Below are positions 8,638 to 16,419 of a DNA stretch of 64,000 nucleotides, piece by piece. How positions within the stretch are numbered: the first letter of the stretch is position 1; every line of letters starts with the position of its first letter. The DNA is taken from positions 1 to 64,000 of the forward strand of contig NZ_CADIKB010000017.1 of assembly GCF_902859825.1 (NCBI RefSeq). The letters run 5' to 3'. Under the pieces are notes generated by a model. That model was not told where the DNA came from. It did not search any database and worked only from the letters and a program-made list of their open reading frames with translations. The DNA is from Paraburkholderia phenoliruptrix. Lineage in GTDB: Bacteria > Pseudomonadota > Gammaproteobacteria > Burkholderiales > Burkholderiaceae. A program made the translations under genes and the position numbers.

Positions 8638-9642
8638 TTAAATACCGAGTTCCTTGCGCACGTCCTGCCAGTTGCTGCGCACCATCAGCTTGCCGGTGGT
8701 TTGCGTGTCGGCCGGCGGCTGCTTGCCGTTCTTGATCCATTCGACGAGGTTTTCCGTGCTCTCGCGGCCATGCATCGTCGAGCTGACGGCGATCGTGCCG
8801 TAGAAGCCGGTCGGCTCCTTCTTCTGGAATTCGGCAAAGGCTTCGCCCGCGCCGTTGATGCCGACGCCGATCACGTCCGCCGCCGGAATATGCAGCTGCT
8901 CGGTCGCGCGCACGCCGCCCAGCACGCTTTCCTCGTTCAGCGCGAAGATCACCCACTTCTTGATGTTCGGATGCTGCGCGAGCACCGGCGACGATGCGTT
9001 GAAGCCGCCTTCGTCGTCGGTCGTCTTTTGCGGCGCGTCGAAAATGTTCTCTTTCTTGAAGCCGCCGGCGAGCAGCGTTTGCGTCGCGCCGTCGGTGCGC
9101 AGCTTCGCGGTCGGCAGCTCGTAGTTCGTGATGCGCAGCGCGCCGACTTCTTCCGGCTTCCAGCCGCGGCGCTTCATTTCGTCGCTGATCGCCTGGCCGA
9201 CCTGGTTGCCAATCTTGAACGCGGACATGCCGAGGTGCGGCACGTTGGCAAGCGGCTTGCCGCTGGAATCGACCAGTTGGTCGTCCACCGTCACGAACTT
9301 CATGTTGTAGCGCTTGGCGCGCGCCTGAATTGCCGGTCCGAGGCGCACGTCGGGCGCGCAGATCACGAAGCCCTTTGCGCCTTGCGCGCCGAGATTGTCG
9401 ATGGCGGACAGTACTTTTTCACCGTCCGGCGTGCCGATGTTCACCACCGAAAAGCCGTCCTTCTGACCGAGCGCGGTCGCGGCTTTCTGTTCGTTGATGA
9501 ACCACGCCTGTTCCGGCATCTTCACAAGGAAGCCGACTTTGAGCGGCTGGTCCGCATGGGCGGAAAGCTGCATCGCGAAGGGCGCGGCAAGGGTGGCCGC
9601 GGCAATCGCGGTCAGCGTCAAACGGCGAAGCTTGCTGGTCAT
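8638..9642 (-). CDS. araF: Periplasmic L-arabinose-binding protein, AraF-like
   Basis: A 334-residue solute-binding protein with a Sec signal peptide (about residues 1-30, cleavage after SAHA). The mature protein begins DQPLKVGFLVKMPEQAWF, as in E. coli AraF, where the Lys, Glu and Trp of this block contact the sugar. Later AraF blocks include DDQLVDSSGKPLANVPHLGMSA, given here split as DDQLVDSSGKP and LANVPHLGMSA, and an ALNEESVLGGVRA ligand-loop motif. It is the first transporter gene of the operon, 132 nt after the dehydrogenase-like gene. AGGAGACAG precedes the start. Specificity for L-arabinose is inferred from this similarity and the downstream dehydratase. Confidence 0.9.
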   Translation of the reverse strand: MTSKLRRLTLTAIAAATLAAPFAMQLSAHADQPLKVGFLVKMPEQAWFINEQKAATALGQKDGFSVVNIGTPDGEKVLSAIDNLGAQGAKGFVICAPDVRLGPAIQARAKRYNMKFVTVDDQLVDSSGKPLANVPHLGMSAFKIGNQVGQAISDEMKRRGWKPEEVGALRITNYELPTAKLRTDGATQTLLAGGFKKENIFDAPQKTTDDEGGFNASSPVLAQHPNIKKWVIFALNEESVLGGVRATEQLHIPAADVIGVGINGAGEAFAEFQKKEPTGFYGTIAVSSTMHGRESTENLVEWIKNGKQPPADTQTTGKLMVRSNWQDVRKELGI

Positions 9643-9774
9643 GTCTGTCTCCTGAGGTTGAAAAGCTGCATTAATTTCATTTATGTGCAGCGAGGCGATA
9701 CACGGCGTTAGCCGGGACTTGAAAAGCGGATGAGTGGATCGATGCCGGTGGCGATGTGCATGTGCGTCACCGGC

Positions 9775-11223
9775 TCAACTCGCGACATAAGCCGTTTTCA
9801 CGGCCGTCCAGAACGCAGCGTCGGTCGAGCCGTACGCGGACGCCTTGCGCCCGCCGCCCGGCGCGTGATGCTCGACTGCCGTCGTCGGCAGATTGATCGT
9901 GACGAGGCCGCTGTGCACATGACGGCGGAAATGCCGCGCGCGAGACAGCGAGCGCGTGCAGATGCCGGCGCACAGGCCATAGGCGCTGTCGTTCGCCAGG
10001 TGCAGCGCGTGCTCGTAATCGTCGGCGCGCAGCACGACCGCGAGCGGCCCGAAGATTTCGTCGCGCGCAATCCGCTGTTCGGCTTCGCCCGCGAACAACG
10101 CGGGCTCGAAGAAGTAGCCACGCGTCGCGCGTTCGAGGCGCCGGCCGCCGTGCAGCAGCTGCGCGCCTTCCTGCGCGGCGATGCGCACATAGTCGAGATT
10201 GCGCTCGAGCTGCGCGGCGTTCGCCACCGGGCCCATGTCGGTGCCGTGCTTGAGCGCGTGGTCGACGGTGAGCTGGGCGAGCCTTGCCCGCAGCGCATCG
10301 ACAAACGGCTCATGCATCGCGCGTTCGACGATCAACCGCGCCGCCGCCGTGCTGCGCTGGCCGGTCGAGCCGTAGGCGCCGGTCAACGCCGCATCGACGG
10401 CAATGTCGAGGTCCGCGTCGGCCAGCACGACGAACGGATTCTTGCCGCCCATCTCCAGCTGCACGCGCGCCTGCCGGGCCGCGGCGGCCTGCAGCACACG
10501 CGTGCCGGTTTCCGCCGAGCCGCTGAAACTGATACCCGCGACAAGCGGATGCGCGACGATCCGCGCGCCGACCTGGCGGCCGCTGCCCATCACGAGATTG
10601 AACACGCCCGCCGGCAGACCCGCGCGGCTCACAATGGACGCAAGCGCCGCCGCGCAAGCCGGCGTCGACTCGGCCGGCTTGAAGACGACGCAATTCCCAT
10701 GCGCCAGCGCGGCGCCGATCCTGGCTGCGGCAATCGCGAGCGGCGCGCTCCACGGCGCGATGATGCCGACCACGCCGAGGGGCTCGCGCGTCATGTCGAT
10801 TTCGACGCCCGCGCGCGCCGAGGCGACCGGCTCCGAGTACGCGCGCTGAGCATCGGCGGCGAGCAGCTTGAACGTCTGGCCCGCGCGGGTGGCTTCCGCG
10901 AGCGCCTCGGGCAAGGTCTTGCCGACTTCGCGCGCAAGCAGACGGCCGAGCTCGTCGCGGCGCGCGAGCATTTCGCTGCCGATCGCGTCCAGCGCGTCTG
11001 CGCGGCGCTGACCGGAGCTCAGCGACCATTCGCCGAAGGCCGCGTTGGCGGCTTCAATCGCACTGTCGGTCTGGCGCACGTCGGCGCGCACGTATTCGCC
11101 GACCGGGTCGTCCAGATCCGACGGATTCAGCGAAACGCCCGTGGTCGCGCCCGTCTCCCAGCCGCCATTGATGTAATGGCGCAGCGGGCTGGCAACGAGC
11201 GGGACGAGCGGATCGCGGTTCAT
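9775..11223 (-). CDS. Aldehyde dehydrogenase-like protein (2-oxoglutarate semialdehyde dehydrogenase family) with substituted active site
   Basis: A 482-residue member of the aldehyde dehydrogenase family, in the position where 2-oxoglutarate semialdehyde dehydrogenase, the last step of the L-arabinose pathway, is expected. The cofactor-binding block (CVVFKPAESTP), the general-base motif LEMGGKNP (Glu257) and the EIFGP motif are intact. Two catalytic residues are not. The nucleophile motif reads STGQRSTAAA instead of STGQRCTA, with Ser291 encoded by AGC at 10353-10351. The oxyanion-hole Asn motif PWNFP reads PWSAP, with Ser159 encoded by AGC at 10749-10747. The frame is otherwise intact and conserved to the C-terminal GGRKASAYG. 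The start at 11223 gives the family's usual length. First gene of the operon. It may be catalytically dead, or retain esterase, binding or regulatory activity. Confidence 0.85.
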   Translation of the reverse strand: MNRDPLVPLVASPLRHYINGGWETGATTGVSLNPSDLDDPVGEYVRADVRQTDSAIEAANAAFGEWSLSSGQRRADALDAIGSEMLARRDELGRLLAREVGKTLPEALAEATRAGQTFKLLAADAQRAYSEPVASARAGVEIDMTREPLGVVGIIAPWSAPLAIAAARIGAALAHGNCVVFKPAESTPACAAALASIVSRAGLPAGVFNLVMGSGRQVGARIVAHPLVAGISFSGSAETGTRVLQAAAARQARVQLEMGGKNPFVVLADADLDIAVDAALTGAYGSTGQRSTAAARLIVERAMHEPFVDALRARLAQLTVDHALKHGTDMGPVANAAQLERNLDYVRIAAQEGAQLLHGGRRLERATRGYFFEPALFAGEAEQRIARDEIFGPLAVVLRADDYEHALHLANDSAYGLCAGICTRSLSRARHFRRHVHSGLVTINLPTTAVEHHAPGGGRKASAYGSTDAAFWTAVKTAYVAS

Positions 11224-11370
11224 CGACGGAAGGGCGCCACGTGAGATGCATGAAAGTCCACGAATGGTATGAGCGGGGGCAATAACTTTCCAATCCCTTT
11301 TTGAGCTATCCCGATAACAATTCCGGTATGGCATCATTCAGCCAACGACAAGAGACGCTGGAGACAGGCC
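11224..11370. promoter_or_regulatory. Divergent control region of the L-arabinose operon and its LysR gene
   Basis: A 147-nt gap between the divergent dehydrogenase-like and LysR genes. Bases 11278-11332 are clearly more AT-rich than the flanks and contain the words ATAACTTTCC and GATAACAATTCCGGTAT. LysR proteins usually bind such divergent gaps, so this should hold their operator and both promoters. No exact box can be fixed by eye. Confidence 0.5.
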
Positions 11371-12348
11371 ATGACGCGTAGCTACTCGAACTGGTTCGTC
11401 CGGGCGCGGCTGAAGACGCGGCAATTGCTGCTGCTCGCCGCCATGGAAGAAGAGGGCAACGTGCGGCGCGCCGCCGACGTGCTCGGCATGACGCAGCCGG
11501 CCGCCTCACGGCTCCTCAAGGAGCTGGAAGACATGCTGGGCGTGAGCCTTTTCGATCGCACGCCGCACGGCATGCACGCAACGCTGTACGGCGAGGTGAT
11601 GATCCGCCATGCACGCATGGTGCTCTCTAACCTGAGCCACGCGCACGACGAAATCTCGGCGCTACGCGCGGGGCTCGCCGGGCAGGTGCGGATCGGCGTG
11701 ATTGCGGCGGCGGCGGCGACCATGGTGCCGCGCGCGATCGCGAGCGTGAAGGAGCGCTATCCGCAATTGCAAATGTGGGCGGAAGTCGAAACCTCCGACG
11801 TGATGCTGCCGCGGCTCGCCGAGGGTGAGCTCGACATCATGATCGGCCGGGTGTTGGAGCGGCAGAACCAGTTCAAGACCGAAGTCCGCTATGAACCGCT
11901 CGCGGACGAGCCGCTGTGCGTCGTCGCGCGGCCGGGCCATCCGCTCGAAAACGAGACGGGGCTGACCTTGCGCGGCATCGTCAACGCGAGCTGGGTGCTG
12001 CATCCGCCCGGCAGCGTGCTGCGGCACCGGTTCGATCTGATGTTTTCGCAAATCGGCCTGAATCCGCCGCAAAACGTGGTGAATACCAACAACTTCCTCG
12101 CGATTTCCAGCCTGCTGCTGCAGAGCGACATGTTGGCGGTTTTGCCGAACGAAGTGGCGGGTCAGTACCAACAGTACGGTGTATTGAAGCGTCTGCCGAT
12201 CGATTTACCGTGCAGGATGGATACTTTCGGTATCATCACGCGCCAGTCGCACCTCTTGTCGCCGGCGGCTTCCGTCGTACTGGAAGCGCTGCGGGAGGCG
12301 GCCAGCGAGGTCTACGGCGCGCCGTCGGAGGCGGCCGTGGCTCGATAA
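11371..12348 (+). CDS. LysR family transcriptional regulator (GbpR-like)
   Basis: A 325-residue LysR-type regulator. The N-terminal winged HTH at about residues 14-74 (LLLLAAMEEEGNVRRAADVLG, written here as LLLLAAMEEEG and NVRRAADVLG, then MTQPAASRLLKELED) is followed by the periplasmic-binding-protein-like effector domain from about residue 95. The KTRQLLLL start and the domain layout resemble GbpR, the regulator of sugar-binding-protein genes in Agrobacterium and Azospirillum. It is divergent from the arabinose operon, so it most likely activates or represses that operon in response to arabinose or a related sugar. The link rests on position plus family resemblance. Confidence 0.9.
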   Translation: MTRSYSNWFVRARLKTRQLLLLAAMEEEGNVRRAADVLGMTQPAASRLLKELEDMLGVSLFDRTPHGMHATLYGEVMIRHARMVLSNLSHAHDEISALRAGLAGQVRIGVIAAAAATMVPRAIASVKERYPQLQMWAEVETSDVMLPRLAEGELDIMIGRVLERQNQFKTEVRYEPLADEPLCVVARPGHPLENETGLTLRGIVNASWVLHPPGSVLRHRFDLMFSQIGLNPPQNVVNTNNFLAISSLLLQSDMLAVLPNEVAGQYQQYGVLKRLPIDLPCRMDTFGIITRQSHLLSPAASVVLEALREAASEVYGAPSEAAVAR

Positions 12349-12491
12349 ATGCTCCTTCCCCTGTATAAGGCAGACGCCTCGGAGCGCGGGAGGGACGCGA
12401 TATGTATAACAAACACGGAAAACGGCAGCGCGCCGTCGACGACTCATTTTCCGTTCGCTCCGGTGGAGCGAGCGTCTGGTTCAGCAACGGC

Positions 12492-13046
12492 ATGGCTCTC
12501 AAATCGACGATTTACAAGGCGGAACTGCAGATCGCCAACATGGACCGGCACTATTACGCCGATCATTCGCTCACCATCGCGCGTCATCCGTCGGAAACGG
12601 ACGAGCGGATGATGGTGCGCGTCGCCGCGTTCGCGCTCTTCGCGCAGGAACGGCTCGAATTCTGCAAGGGCTTGTCGGACGTGGACGAGCCGGATCTCTG
12701 GCAAAAGGACCTGACGGGCGCCATCGAAACCTGGATCGAGGTCGGCCAGCCGGACGAGCGGCGCATCGCCAAGGCGAGCGGCCGCTCCAACGACGTGGTC
12801 GTGATCGCCTACGGCGGCCGGGCTTCGGACATCTGGTGGCAGGGCGTGCGCAACAAGGTCGAGCGCATGCGCAATGTGACGGTGTGGTCGCTCGGCGAAA
12901 ATGTGGCGGCGGAGCTCGGCTCGCTCGCGGAACGCACGATGCGCCTGCAATGCACGGTGCAGGACGGCGAAGCGTGGCTCGGCAGTGCCGAGGCCGACGC
13001 GGTCAAGATCGACTGGACGGTGTTGAAGGCGCCCGCCAACGCCTGA
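12492..13046 (+). CDS. YaeQ family protein
   Basis: A 184-residue YaeQ-family protein. The family's opening MALKSTIYKAELQIANMDRHYY and its central HPSETDERMMVRVAAFALF block are clear (each quoted here only as a marker), and length is normal when the ATG at 12492 is used. An in-frame ATG at 12402 adds 30 residues with no similarity I recognise; neither start has a strong ribosome site. YaeQ folds like PD-(D/E)XK nucleases but its cellular role is unsettled; suppression of RfaH defects was reported for E. coli YaeQ. It follows the LysR gene on the same strand without an obvious functional connection. Confidence 0.88.
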   Translation: MALKSTIYKAELQIANMDRHYYADHSLTIARHPSETDERMMVRVAAFALFAQERLEFCKGLSDVDEPDLWQKDLTGAIETWIEVGQPDERRIAKASGRSNDVVVIAYGGRASDIWWQGVRNKVERMRNVTVWSLGENVAAELGSLAERTMRLQCTVQDGEAWLGSAEADAVKIDWTVLKAPANA

Positions 13047-13135
13047 GTTGCGGCGTCTGGGCTGCGGCGCCCGAGCCTGAGCCGCGGAAGCCTGAGCTTC
13101 GCTCGCGCGAGCCTTACCCGGACCGCGCGAGCCCG

Positions 13136-13561
13136 TCACAGCGACGTCACGCGCGCGGCCTCCGGCGGCCCCTTCAATTCGACCATGTTTCCCTCCGGGT
13201 CGAACAGATACAGCGACGGCCCATAGCCGTCCGCGCCATAACGCACTCCTTCTTCGCCAAGACGCGCGCCGTGTGTGGCGAGGTGCGCCTTGAGCGCTTC
13301 GGCGTCGAATGGTTCGACGCGCAGACACACGTGATCCATGTTGCGCGCCGCGCCGGGCGCCCCGTTCTCCGGCCGGTCGATCTTCGCGCCCACCTGCAGC
13401 AGGTCGATCAGCGACCGCCCCGCGCGCAATTGCGTGAGACCAAGCTCGCGCTGCTCCTTCTCGAGACTGCAACCGAGCACGTCGCAGTAAAAGCGCGCCA
13501 TGGCGTCGACATTAGTCGCCCGGATCACCACATGATCGATCTCGCGGATATGAATCTTCAT
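13136..13561 (-). CDS. VOC superfamily (glyoxalase/dioxygenase-like) protein
   Basis: A 141-residue single-module vicinal-oxygen-chelate protein. The start IREIDHVVIRATNVDAMARFY supplies the first metal-ligand His (His10; motif quoted as IREIDHVVI). A second metal ligand is likely in MDHVCLRVEPFD and the C-terminal acidic ligand in GNMVELKGP (Glu). The YLFDPEGNMVELKGP ending is the standard glyoxalase-fold signature. The substrate is unknown; such proteins act as lyases, dioxygenases or resistance proteins in the cytoplasm. It is transcribed convergently with yaeQ and stands alone. AGGAGGCC lies about 8 nt before the start. Confidence 0.85.
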   Translation of the reverse strand: MKIHIREIDHVVIRATNVDAMARFYCDVLGCSLEKEQRELGLTQLRAGRSLIDLLQVGAKIDRPENGAPGAARNMDHVCLRVEPFDAEALKAHLATHGARLGEEGVRYGADGYGPSLYLFDPEGNMVELKGPPEAARVTSL

Positions 13562-13672
13562 ATTGGAAGGCCTCCTGAGGCTGGCGTTCTGACGGTGAAC
13601 AGCCAGTTTAGGAGAAAGCGGGGCCGACGTTCACGGAGCCGGAATCGGCCGTGCGAACAAAATGTACAGACG

Positions 13673-13702
13673 AAAAAAAGCCCGCTCTATGTGGAGCGGG
13701 CT
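13673..13702 (-). terminator. Rho-independent terminator-like hairpin
   Basis: AGCCCGCTC pairs perfectly with GAGCGGGCT across a 6-nt loop (13679-13702). Seven A residues at 13673-13679 become a U-run for minus-strand transcripts. No minus-strand gene ends just upstream, so it would stop antisense or very short transcripts entering the VOC gene. It may also act as a structured element for the plus-strand region that follows. Confidence 0.5.
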
Positions 13703-13723
13703 GAATCCATATCAGGAGGAGAC

Positions 13724-13888
13724 ATGGAGGAGACAGGTACTAATATACACACGCGCTTGGTGCGACGCAATAACTTTTTAGGGGAAAACCCGACATCGTG
13801 GAAATTTGTCGCAGGTTGGGGCAAAACGACCAGTTGGCGGGCGCGCAGTGGCCCAAGGACACCCGCTGCCTACGAGGAAGCGCAATGA
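13724..13888 (+). CDS. Possible 54-residue small ORF with strong ribosome-binding site
   Basis: An open frame of 54 codons whose ATG follows AGGAGGAGAC, the best Shine-Dalgarno match in this part of the window, at ideal spacing. The predicted peptide is basic and Trp/Arg-rich (several KTTSW and RSGPRT type stretches), has no signal or membrane segment, and matches nothing I recognise. Its end overlaps the presumed ada control region. It starts 21 nt after a stable hairpin. A leader peptide or chance ORF are both possible. Confidence 0.25.
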   Translation: MEETGTNIHTRLVRRNNFLGENPTSWKFVAGWGKTTSWRARSGPRTPAAYEEAQ

Positions 13889-13916
13889 CACGGCAAGATC
13901 CGGAGCGTACCGTGTC
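13877..13916 (+). promoter_or_regulatory. Candidate Ada box and inverted repeat upstream of ada
   Basis: GAAGCGCA at 13877-13884 matches seven of eight bases of the E. coli Ada box AAAGCGCA. It is overlapped downstream by an inverted repeat, GACACGG (13887-13893) and CCGTGTC (13910-13916), with a 16-nt spacer. Methylated Ada autoactivates its own promoter in enterics. Position 65-100 nt before the ada start fits, but the box is short enough to arise by chance. Confidence 0.3.
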
Positions 13917-13979
13917 GGGATGCGGCCTACATTGGTGAGCATGGAATAAGCTCATCGACAGCACTATCGGGACATCATC

Positions 13980-15146
13980 ATGAACCGCACGCCTCATCCC
14001 ACAGAAACCGACACGACCCGCCGCAGCGCCGCCTGGCATTCCGACGACGAACGCTGGGAAGCCGTCACGCGCCGCGATCCGCTCGCGGACGGCGCTTTCT
14101 TCTACGGCGTGACGACCACGGGCGTGTTTTGCCGCCCGTCGTGCGCATCGCGCCAGCCGCGTCGTGAAAACGTCGCCTTTTTCGCCGATGCCGCCGCGGC
14201 CCGCGCCGCCGGCTTTCGCGACTGCAAGCGCTGTCAGCCGGGCGGCTTGCCGCGCGAACTCGACATCGTCAACCGGGCGTGCGCCGCGCTCGACGCCGAT
14301 CCGCAGCAGCGCCTTACGCTCGCGCAATTGAGCGACGCCGTGCATGTCAGCCCGTTCCACCTGCAGCGGCTGTTCAAGCGGGTGGTGGGCGTGTCGCCGC
14401 GTCAATATCAGGCGGCGCGGCGCGGCGCCGCGTTGCGCGATGCGCTCAGGAGCGGCGCGGACGTCACGCGCGCCACGCTGGACGCCGGCTTTAATTCGCC
14501 TTCGCGGATGTACGACAGCGCGTCGGCGGAATTGGGCATGGCGCCCTCCGAATACCGCCGCAAGGGCGCGGGGCTGACCGTGCGCTACGCGAGCGCGCCG
14601 ACCTCGCTCGGCTTCGTGCTGGTGGCCGCGACCGACAAAGGCATCTGCAAGATCGGTTTCGCCGACGACACCGCTTGTCTGATGGACGAATTGCGCGGCG
14701 AACTGGCCAATGCAGAACTGCTCGAGGATGGCGAGCGGCTCGCGCCGTTCATTGCGCAGATCGACGCCTATCTGCGCGGCACGCGTCAGCAGGTCGAGCT
14801 GCCGCTGGACATCGCGGCGACGGCCTTTCGCCAGCGGGTATGGGACGCGCTGCGGCGCATTCCCTACGGCGAAACGCGCAGCTATTCGGAGATTGCCGAA
14901 GCCGTCGGTGCGCCGCGCGCTGTGCGTGCCGTGGCCAGCGCGTGCGCGAACAATCCGGTTGCGCTGGCCATTCCGTGTCATCGCGTGGTGCAAAAGGGCG
15001 GGGCGCTCGCCGGCTATCGTTGGGGCTTGCCGCGCAAAGCCGCGCTGCTCGAGAACGAGGCGCAGCACGCCCAGCACGTTTGCGCCGACGATGCCGGCAC
15101 CGCTTCCATCTCAACCCTCGCCACCAAACTGGATCACGCTGCGTGA
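13980..15146 (+). CDS. ada: Bifunctional transcriptional activator / O6-methylguanine-DNA methyltransferase Ada
   Basis: A 388-residue full-length Ada. Residues about 20-90 form the N-terminal methylphosphotriester domain with the four zinc cysteines Cys51, Cys55, Cys82 and Cys85 (GVFCRPSC and DCKRCQPGG); Cys51 is the methyl acceptor. An AraC-type HTH follows at about 95-190 (HVSPFHLQRLFKRVVGVSPRQY). The C-terminal methyltransferase domain has the acceptor motif IPCHRVV with Cys333. It repairs O6-methylguanine and methylphosphotriesters and, once methylated, activates the adaptive response. Its TGA overlaps the GTG start of alkA, so the two are translationally coupled. A short Cys-containing tail after the methyltransferase domain is not obviously conserved. 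Confidence 0.95.
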   Translation: MNRTPHPTETDTTRRSAAWHSDDERWEAVTRRDPLADGAFFYGVTTTGVFCRPSCASRQPRRENVAFFADAAAARAAGFRDCKRCQPGGLPRELDIVNRACAALDADPQQRLTLAQLSDAVHVSPFHLQRLFKRVVGVSPRQYQAARRGAALRDALRSGADVTRATLDAGFNSPSRMYDSASAELGMAPSEYRRKGAGLTVRYASAPTSLGFVLVAATDKGICKIGFADDTACLMDELRGELANAELLEDGERLAPFIAQIDAYLRGTRQQVELPLDIAATAFRQRVWDALRRIPYGETRSYSEIAEAVGAPRAVRAVASACANNPVALAIPCHRVVQKGGALAGYRWGLPRKAALLENEAQHAQHVCADDAGTASISTLATKLDHAA

Positions 15147-16060
15147 GCACGCTCGACGACGTCACCACCCTTGAACTCCCCTATAAACCGCCGTTCGACT
15201 GGCCGCGCCTGTTGCGCTTCTTCGGCGGACGCGCAACGCCCGGCGTGGAAGCCGTGGAAGACGGCGCGTACCGCCGCGCGATCGAATGGGCCGGCGAGAG
15301 CGGCACGCTGAGCGTGCGCCCGCACCCGCGCAAGCGTTGTCTGGTGGCGAGCCTCGAAGGCCCGGTCAGCCGTCACGCCGATGCGCTAGCCGCGCCGATT
15401 GCGAAGATGTTCGACCTGAAGGCCGACCCAAAAAAGATCGGCACGGCTCTCGCCGAGGACCCCTGGCTCGCGCCGCTCGTCGAGGCGGCGCCCGGACTGC
15501 GCGTGCCCGGCGCGTGGTCCGGCTTCGAACTGGTGGTGCGCGCGATCGTCGGCCAGCAGATCAGTGTGAAGGGCGCGACCACCATCATCGGACGATTGGT
15601 CCAGCGGACGGGCGAGCGTATCGAAGGGCATGCGCATGAGAACACCGCGTGGCGCTTTCCCACGCCTGAAGCGTTGGCACGCGCCGACCTTGCGCAGATC
15701 GGCATGCCTGGCAAACGCGTCGCCGCGCTGCAAGGATTTGCGCACGCTGTCGCGAGCGGCGACGTGCCGCTCGACAGCGCCGCCGCCGACGCCAACACCC
15801 TGCGCGCCGCATTGCTCGCGCTGCCCGGCATCGGCCCCTGGACCGTCGAATATGTGGCGATGCGCGCGTGGCGCGATCCCGACGCGTGGCCCGCGTGGGA
15901 CCTCGTGCTGATGCAGTCGATCTGCGCGCGCGACCCGTCGCTCGTGCGGCCCACGCAGCAGCGCACCCGCACCGACGCGTGGCGCCCGTGGCGCGCTTAT
16001 GCGGCCATGCATCTGTGGAACGAGGTGGCGGACCGGGCCGGGGCCGCACGCGGCGGTTAG
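15143..16060 (+). CDS. alkA: DNA-3-methyladenine glycosylase II (AlkA)
   Basis: A 305-residue AlkA-type glycosylase that excises alkylated bases such as 3-methyladenine. The helix-hairpin-helix-GPD motif reads LPGIGPWTVEYVAMR, and the catalytic Asp is in WPAWDLVL near residue 253. The N-terminal AlkA_N domain is present at about residues 10-120, and GQQISVKGA opens the glycosylase domain. GTG at 15143 is chosen because it forms a GTGA overlap with the ada stop; no ATG gives a full-length protein. Together with ada it makes a two-gene adaptive-response operon. Confidence 0.93.
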   Translation: MSTLDDVTTLELPYKPPFDWPRLLRFFGGRATPGVEAVEDGAYRRAIEWAGESGTLSVRPHPRKRCLVASLEGPVSRHADALAAPIAKMFDLKADPKKIGTALAEDPWLAPLVEAAPGLRVPGAWSGFELVVRAIVGQQISVKGATTIIGRLVQRTGERIEGHAHENTAWRFPTPEALARADLAQIGMPGKRVAALQGFAHAVASGDVPLDSAAADANTLRAALLALPGIGPWTVEYVAMRAWRDPDAWPAWDLVLMQSICARDPSLVRPTQQRTRTDAWRPWRAYAAMHLWNEVADRAGAARGG

Positions 16061-16113
16061 GCGCACCGGCGGCTGATATCGAGCCCTTTGACGAAAAGCG
16101 ACGCCGTGCCGAG

Positions 16114-16148
16114 GCCTGAAGCCTGAAGCCTGAAGGCCGAAGCGCGAA
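16114..16148. repeat. Five 7-nt tandem units between alkA and gshA
   Basis: Three perfect copies of GCCTGAA and two degenerate ones (GGCCGAA, GCGCGAA) lie 54 nt after alkA. The surrounding gap 16061-16419 otherwise shows no gene. A similar looser GCCTGAG-type repetition follows yaeQ at about 13045-13125. Likely slippage-prone spacer DNA with no evident function. Confidence 0.6.
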
Positions 16149-16419
16149 GCCCGGCACGCTACTGAAACTCCGGCTGGCGAAACGTCCAGAATAAATGCCC
16201 GGAATAACCTGGAAACCGTGTGGCCAAATCCGCACTTGCGGCGGGCAAACACACGTGCCGGCGGCCCGCAAACGCCCGCTGAAGCGGCCTCAAGCAGGCG
16301 CGGTGGCGAGATGTTAAAGTGCCCGCTACTGAAAATCTTGCCGAACGTTGTCGACCGCACGAGACTGCCAGCCGGCAGCCGCGCGGCACATGGCGGCCGA
16401 CAACGCCCGACCCGCATCA

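Noticed and set aside
12402..12491. Upstream ATG for yaeQ giving 214 residues
   Set aside because: The extra 30 residues are not family-like, and the usual YaeQ length is reached from 12492.
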